Below are positions 16,081-18,874 of a DNA stretch of 18,874 nt, in pieces (position 1 is the first letter of the stretch; each line of letters opens with the position of its first letter). Made by a program: the position numbers and the translations under genes. Source of the stretch: Nitrospinota bacterium. Lineage in GTDB: Bacteria; UBA8248; JACPRG01. The DNA lies in contig JASLXW010000016.1 of the NCBI GenBank assembly GCA_030740135.1, forward strand, positions 1-18,874. The letters run 5' to 3'. The notes below the pieces were generated by a model. It worked only from the letters and a program-made list of their open reading frames with translations, ran no database searches and had not been told where the DNA came from.

Positions 16081-16428
16081 ATGGCGGAAACAGACGGCGG
16101 CATGATCATGGAGGTCTGGGTGGACATCGACCCGGCCTATGAAGAAGAGTTCAACCGATGGTACGATGAGGTCCACCTGCCCGAGATCATCGACTGTCCG
16201 GGATTCCGGAGGGCAAGGCGCTTTGTGGCCGCCCCCATTTCCACGCAGAAAGGCGCGGCCCCTCCCACTTACACCTGCCCGAAATACGTTGCCCTCTATG
16301 AAATCGATTCGGAGAAGGCCCTCGACACCCCCGAGTTCCAAGACCGGCGGGGCTGGGCGCATCTGAAACCCTACGTGAGAAACCCGCAGATCTTCCTGTA
16401 CCGGAAAATCACGGAGATGGACGAATGA
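16081..16428 (+). CDS. Dimeric alpha/beta-barrel (EthD-like) protein
   Basis: A 115-residue ferredoxin-like-fold protein of the dimeric alpha/beta-barrel group. The segments MIMEVWVDIDPAYEEEFNRW, YDEVHLPEIIDCPGFRRARR and KYVALYEIDSEKALDTPEF are typical of the small proteins annotated as EthD- or DUF4286-like, which often sit beside aromatic or ester catabolism genes. The conserved YDEVHLPE helix would line the barrel. ATG 16081 has AAAGGAG about eleven bases upstream; an internal ATG (MIMEVW) is possible. The stop overlaps the nitrilase start by 4 bp (ATGA). A specific reaction cannot be given. Confidence 0.75.
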   Translation: MAETDGGMIMEVWVDIDPAYEEEFNRWYDEVHLPEIIDCPGFRRARRFVAAPISTQKGAAPPTYTCPKYVALYEIDSEKALDTPEFQDRRGWAHLKPYVRNPQIFLYRKITEMDE

Positions 16429-17300
16429 TCACCTGCGCCGCCGTCCAGACGATTCCCGTCTTCGCCGACCGGAGGGCCAACCTCGTCGAGTCGCTCCGTC
16501 TCATCGATGAATGCGCGGCTCGCGGGGCCCGCCTCGTCGTCCTCCCCGAGTGCGGCCTGACGGGCTATTGCTTCGACAGCCGGAAAGAGGCGGAGGTCCA
16601 GGCCGAGGAGGTCCCCGGCCCCTGCACCGAGGCACTGGCGGCCAAGGCCCGGGAGACGGACGTCTACGTCGTGGCCGGGCTCCTGGAGCGGGAGGAGGAG
16701 AACCTTTACAACACAGCCGTCCTCATCGGCCCGCAGGGGGCCGTCCTGCACGTTTACCGGAAGACCCACCTCCCCTACCTGGGCGTGGACCGCTTCGTGG
16801 ACCCCGGCCCGGGGCCGCTCCATATCGTCGAGACCGCCATCGGGCGCATCGGCATCCTCATCTGCTACGATAACTTCTTTCCCGAGCCCGCACGCGCGCT
16901 GATGCTGGAAGGGATGGACCTGCTCCTTCTGCCCACGAACTGGCCCGCCGGCCGGGAGGGGAACGCGGATTACGTCGTCCGCGCCCGCGCCCGGGAGAAC
17001 CACCTCTACGTCATCGCGGCCAACCGGGGCGGCGAGGAGCGGGGCGCGCGGTTTTTCGGCCGCAGCCAGATCTGCGGCCCCGAGGGTGACATCCTGGCCG
17101 AGGCGGCGGCCGACGTTGCGGACATCATCTACGCCGACATCGATCCCGACGCGTCGCGCGACCGGAACCTCGTCCTGAAACCCGGCGAGTTCGAGCTCCG
17201 CCTGTTGGAAGATCGGCGGCCCGACCTGTACGGAATCATTTCGGAGCCGCGGCCGGCCCAGAACCGAATTCATCATGGCGCCGAAAGGTCAAAGACATGA
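16425..17300 (+). CDS. Nitrilase-superfamily C-N hydrolase (intact)
   Basis: A 291-residue carbon-nitrogen hydrolase with a complete Glu-Lys-Cys triad: Glu42 in VVLPECGLTGY, Lys113 in VYRKTHLPYLG and Cys147 in GILICYDNFFPEPAR. The length and fold pattern are those of aliphatic amidase, carbamoylase or omega-amidase-like branches; true nitrilase activity is less likely given the ICYDNFFPE context. It starts at ATG 16425 overlapping the previous stop, and its stop overlaps the next ATG (17297-17300), so it is translationally coupled on both sides. It belongs to a different subgroup from the broken nitrilase at 2964-3862 (different motif-2/3 context). It probably hydrolyses an amide or N-carbamoyl group in the pathway encoded here; substrate unknown. 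Confidence 0.88.
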   Translation: MITCAAVQTIPVFADRRANLVESLRLIDECAARGARLVVLPECGLTGYCFDSRKEAEVQAEEVPGPCTEALAAKARETDVYVVAGLLEREEENLYNTAVLIGPQGAVLHVYRKTHLPYLGVDRFVDPGPGPLHIVETAIGRIGILICYDNFFPEPARALMLEGMDLLLLPTNWPAGREGNADYVVRARARENHLYVIAANRGGEERGARFFGRSQICGPEGDILAEAAADVADIIYADIDPDASRDRNLVLKPGEFELRLLEDRRPDLYGIISEPRPAQNRIHHGAERSKT

Positions 17301-17794
17301 GCCTGGACATGGAAAAGCTGCAAGAGGATTGGGACGAGGCGTGGAACAACAAGTGGGTGCGCCACCTCATCCCGGAGCCCGGCGCGCGGCGCTTCGAGAT
17401 CGAGCTCAACGGCGTCACGGCCACGGGATCCCTCCTCGAAAAGGGCGCGCCGAAGACCTGCGAGGCGTTCTGGAAAAACCTGCCCATCCGCGGGCACGCC
17501 ATCAACGCGGCCTGGTCGGGCGACATGATCCGCTCCGTGGAGAAGGTGGACCTTCCGGTGGCCGAGTTCGAGAACGTCATGACGTACGGCGCGCCCGGCC
17601 ACATCACCTTCGACGTCGAGGAGCAGGAGATCGCCCTGGTCTACGGCGTGTGCGGGTTCCGGATGCCCTCCGGCCCCCACCGGCTGACCGTCTTCGGGCA
17701 GGTGACGGAGAACCTCTTTGCGCTGGCACATATGTGCGGCAGGACCCGACTCGATGGCGTGATGCCCGTGGAGCTTCGGCCGGCCGGCGGGTGA
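17297..17794 (+). CDS. DUF3830 (cyclophilin-like fold) protein, copy 1
   Basis: A 165-residue protein resembling DUF3830, a family with a cyclophilin-like beta-barrel fold and unknown function. Visible blocks are APKTCEAFWKNLPIRGHAIN (51-70), WSGDMI (73-78), ENVMTYGAPGHITFDVEEQE (92-111) and MPSGPHRLTVFGQV (123-136); the AP-TC-A-W--LP pattern is typical of the family. Proteins of this kind are found near amidohydrolase and permease genes, which fits the nitrilase overlapping its start. It shares 131 of 165 positions with copy 2 by hand count, without gaps. The start overlaps the nitrilase stop (ATGA). Catalysis is not shown; a ligand-binding or chaperone role is possible. Confidence 0.75.
   Translation: MSLDMEKLQEDWDEAWNNKWVRHLIPEPGARRFEIELNGVTATGSLLEKGAPKTCEAFWKNLPIRGHAINAAWSGDMIRSVEKVDLPVAEFENVMTYGAPGHITFDVEEQEIALVYGVCGFRMPSGPHRLTVFGQVTENLFALAHMCGRTRLDGVMPVELRPAGG
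17359..17422 (+). repeat. 64-bp direct repeat, copy 1 (inside DUF3830 copy 1)
   Basis: This stretch is identical base for base to 17946-18009 in the second DUF3830 gene. It encodes the segment around residues 22-42 including ARRFEIELNGVT. Flanking sequence diverges at many positions. Confidence 0.85.
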
Positions 17795-17810
17795 ACGAAG
17801 CCGCAGCGCC

Positions 17811-17850
17811 GTGTCGGCAGATGGGTGAGGGGGGGCATCTTGCCCGACAC
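17811..17850 (+). promoter_or_regulatory. Intercistronic hairpin between the two DUF3830 genes
   Basis: GTGTCGG (17811-17817) pairs perfectly with CCGACAC (17844-17850), and an inner AGATG (17819-17823) pairs with CATCT (17836-17840) around a G-rich loop. It occupies most of the 89-base spacer, ending about 33 bases before the second start. It has no U-tract. It may be a processing or stability element, or a partial attenuator setting the ratio of the two products. Confidence 0.5.
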
Positions 17851-17883
17851 TCGACTTCAACAAGGCGCCCAGAGGTAGATCAA

Positions 17884-18381
17884 ATGAGCCCGGACATGGA
17901 AAAGTTGCGAAGGGACTGGGACGAGGCGTGGAACAAGAAGTGGGCGCGCCACCTCATCCCGGAGCCCGGCGCGCGGCGCTTCGAGATCGAGCTCAACGGC
18001 GTCACGGCCGCGGGGGCCCTCCTCGACAGGGGCGCGCCGAAGACCTGCGAGGCGTTCCGGCGGCGCCTGCCCATCCGGGGGCACGCCGTCCATGTGGCCT
18101 GGTCGGGAGATATGATACGCTGCTTGGAGAAGGTGGACCTGCCGGTCGAGGCGTTCGAGAACATCATGACATACGGCGCGCCCGGCCATCTGACGTACGA
18201 CGTCGAGGAGCAGGAGATGGCGCTGGCGTACGGCGTGTGCGGATTCCGGATGCCTTCCGGCCCTCACCGGGTGACCCTCTTCGCGCAGGTGACGAAGAAC
18301 CTCTTTGCGCTGGCCCGGATGTGCAGCCGGACATGGCTCGATGGCGTGATGCCTATCGAGATCCGGGAGGCCGGCGGCTAA
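17884..18381 (+). CDS. DUF3830 (cyclophilin-like fold) protein, copy 2
   Basis: A 165-residue paralogue of the preceding gene with the same length and no gaps, 79% identical by hand count. Differences fall mainly at residues 41-50, 59-71 and 130-161, including Arg for Trp at 59, His70 for Asn, Cys80 for Ser and Trp151 for Arg, so the two may bind different ligands or form a heteromer. Family blocks are kept (APKTCEAF, WSGDMI, ENIMTYGAPGH, MPSGPHRV). ATG 17884 is preceded by AGAGGT. It follows copy 1 after an 89-base spacer holding a hairpin, and precedes the flavin-reductase gene by 77 bases. Function unknown. Confidence 0.75.
   Translation: MSPDMEKLRRDWDEAWNKKWARHLIPEPGARRFEIELNGVTAAGALLDRGAPKTCEAFRRRLPIRGHAVHVAWSGDMIRCLEKVDLPVEAFENIMTYGAPGHLTYDVEEQEMALAYGVCGFRMPSGPHRVTLFAQVTKNLFALARMCSRTWLDGVMPIEIREAGG
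17946..18009 (+). repeat. 64-bp direct repeat, copy 2 (inside DUF3830 copy 2)
   Basis: Identical to 17359-17422 without a mismatch. The perfect block is longer than expected from the surrounding divergence and suggests recent duplication followed by divergence, or local gene conversion. Confidence 0.85.
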
Positions 18382-18458
18382 CAGAGGACCCGGCGCCGCG
18401 TGAATCGGCGGGCCGGGCGTCCCGGCCGGCCTACCGACAACATCCGGAACGGAAAAGA

Positions 18459-18874
18459 ATGGACCTGGACCCGAAGACCTCCGATCGGAAGGACGTTTAC
18501 CGGCTCCTCCAGGCATGCGTCCTTCCCCGGCCCATCGCCTGGGTGAGCAGCCTCGACGCGGACGCCACGGCCAACCTGGCCCCGTTCAGCTTTTTCATGA
18601 TCCACTGCACCTCTCCGCCCATCATCTCGAGCTCGACCGCCCGCCGTGAAGACCAGGAGAAGGACACCCGGCGCAACATCGTCGAGACCGGCGAATTCGT
18701 CGTCAACGTGGTGACCGAGAAGGTGATGGAGGCGATGCTGGTCTCGGCGCGGGATTTCGACCGCGGCGTCTCCGAGATCGAAGAGGCGGGATTGACCACC
18801 CTGCCCAGCGTCAAAGTCAAACCGCCGCGCATCGCGGAATCCCCCATTCAAATGGAATGCCTGCTCTACAAGAC
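18459..18874 (+). CDS. Flavin reductase-domain protein, partial (3' end cut)
   Basis: The first 138 codons of a gene that runs off the window. It has the flavin-reductase-like FMN-binding split-barrel pattern: LPRPIAWVSSLDADATANLA with PFSFFMIHCTSPP next, then STARREDQEKDTRRNI and ETGEFVVNVV, the standard series in DIM6/NTAB-type proteins. These bind FMN or FAD and are often the reductase partner of a monooxygenase, or act as oxidoreductases. ATG 18459 is preceded by GGAAAAG. Same strand and close spacing place it in the cupin-nitrilase-DUF3830 run. A monooxygenase partner, if any, would lie beyond the window. Confidence 0.85.
   Translation, partial: MDLDPKTSDRKDVYRLLQACVLPRPIAWVSSLDADATANLAPFSFFMIHCTSPPIISSSTARREDQEKDTRRNIVETGEFVVNVVTEKVMEAMLVSARDFDRGVSEIEEAGLTTLPSVKVKPPRIAESPIQMECLLYK

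Overview
The window is GC-rich, densely coding bacterial DNA without tRNA, rRNA, CRISPR or insertion-sequence signals. The gene set (bacterial NFACT/RqcH, yicC-gmk-coaBC, a family 4 Fe-S uracil-DNA glycosylase, DUF35-type acyl-CoA enzymes, DUF3830 proteins) suits a free-living, metabolically versatile environmental bacterium from a deep lineage such as Rokubacteria, Methylomirabilota, Tectomicrobia or Desulfobacterota. This placement is a guess from gene style, not from a marker gene. Most genes end in TGA, so TGA is a normal stop here.

Left block (about 508-7951, minus strand). An NFACT/RqcH-like ribosome quality-control gene leads, followed in the same direction by three paralogous EamA/DMT-type exporters, a broken nitrilase-family gene lying between the second and third of them, and an NCS2 (xanthine/uracil-type) permease that overlaps the last exporter by 4 bp. 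The nitrilase carries a one-base frameshift and a separate in-frame TGA, and its tail runs in frame into the next exporter. Positions 1-507 hold no recognisable gene but contain two inverted repeats and, at the very edge, a possible start codon with a Shine-Dalgarno.

Middle block (8106-12056, plus strand). A divergent promoter pair at about 7976-8047 separates the left block from a housekeeping operon: yicC, gmk, coaBC, a family 4 uracil-DNA glycosylase and a small membrane protein. The last three overlap by 4 bp at each junction. rpoZ, often found between gmk and coaBC, is absent here, and the CoaC half lacks the usual catalytic cysteine.

Right block (12217-18874, plus strand). This is an accessory metabolic region: a PPOX-type flavin/F420 split-barrel protein; a ketosynthase/HMG-CoA-synthase-like domain fused to a DUF35 zinc-ribbon/OB domain and lacking the nucleophilic cysteine; a cysteine-intact SCP-x-type thiolase; then a tight run of cupin, dimeric alpha/beta-barrel (EthD-like) protein, intact nitrilase-superfamily amidohydrolase, two tandem DUF3830 cyclophilin-like proteins (79% identical by hand count) and a flavin-reductase-domain protein cut by the window end. 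The content suggests a catabolic pathway that hydrolyses a C-N bond and handles an acyl-CoA or acyl transfer step. The substrate cannot be told from sequence. This cluster is the best candidate for an undescribed system.
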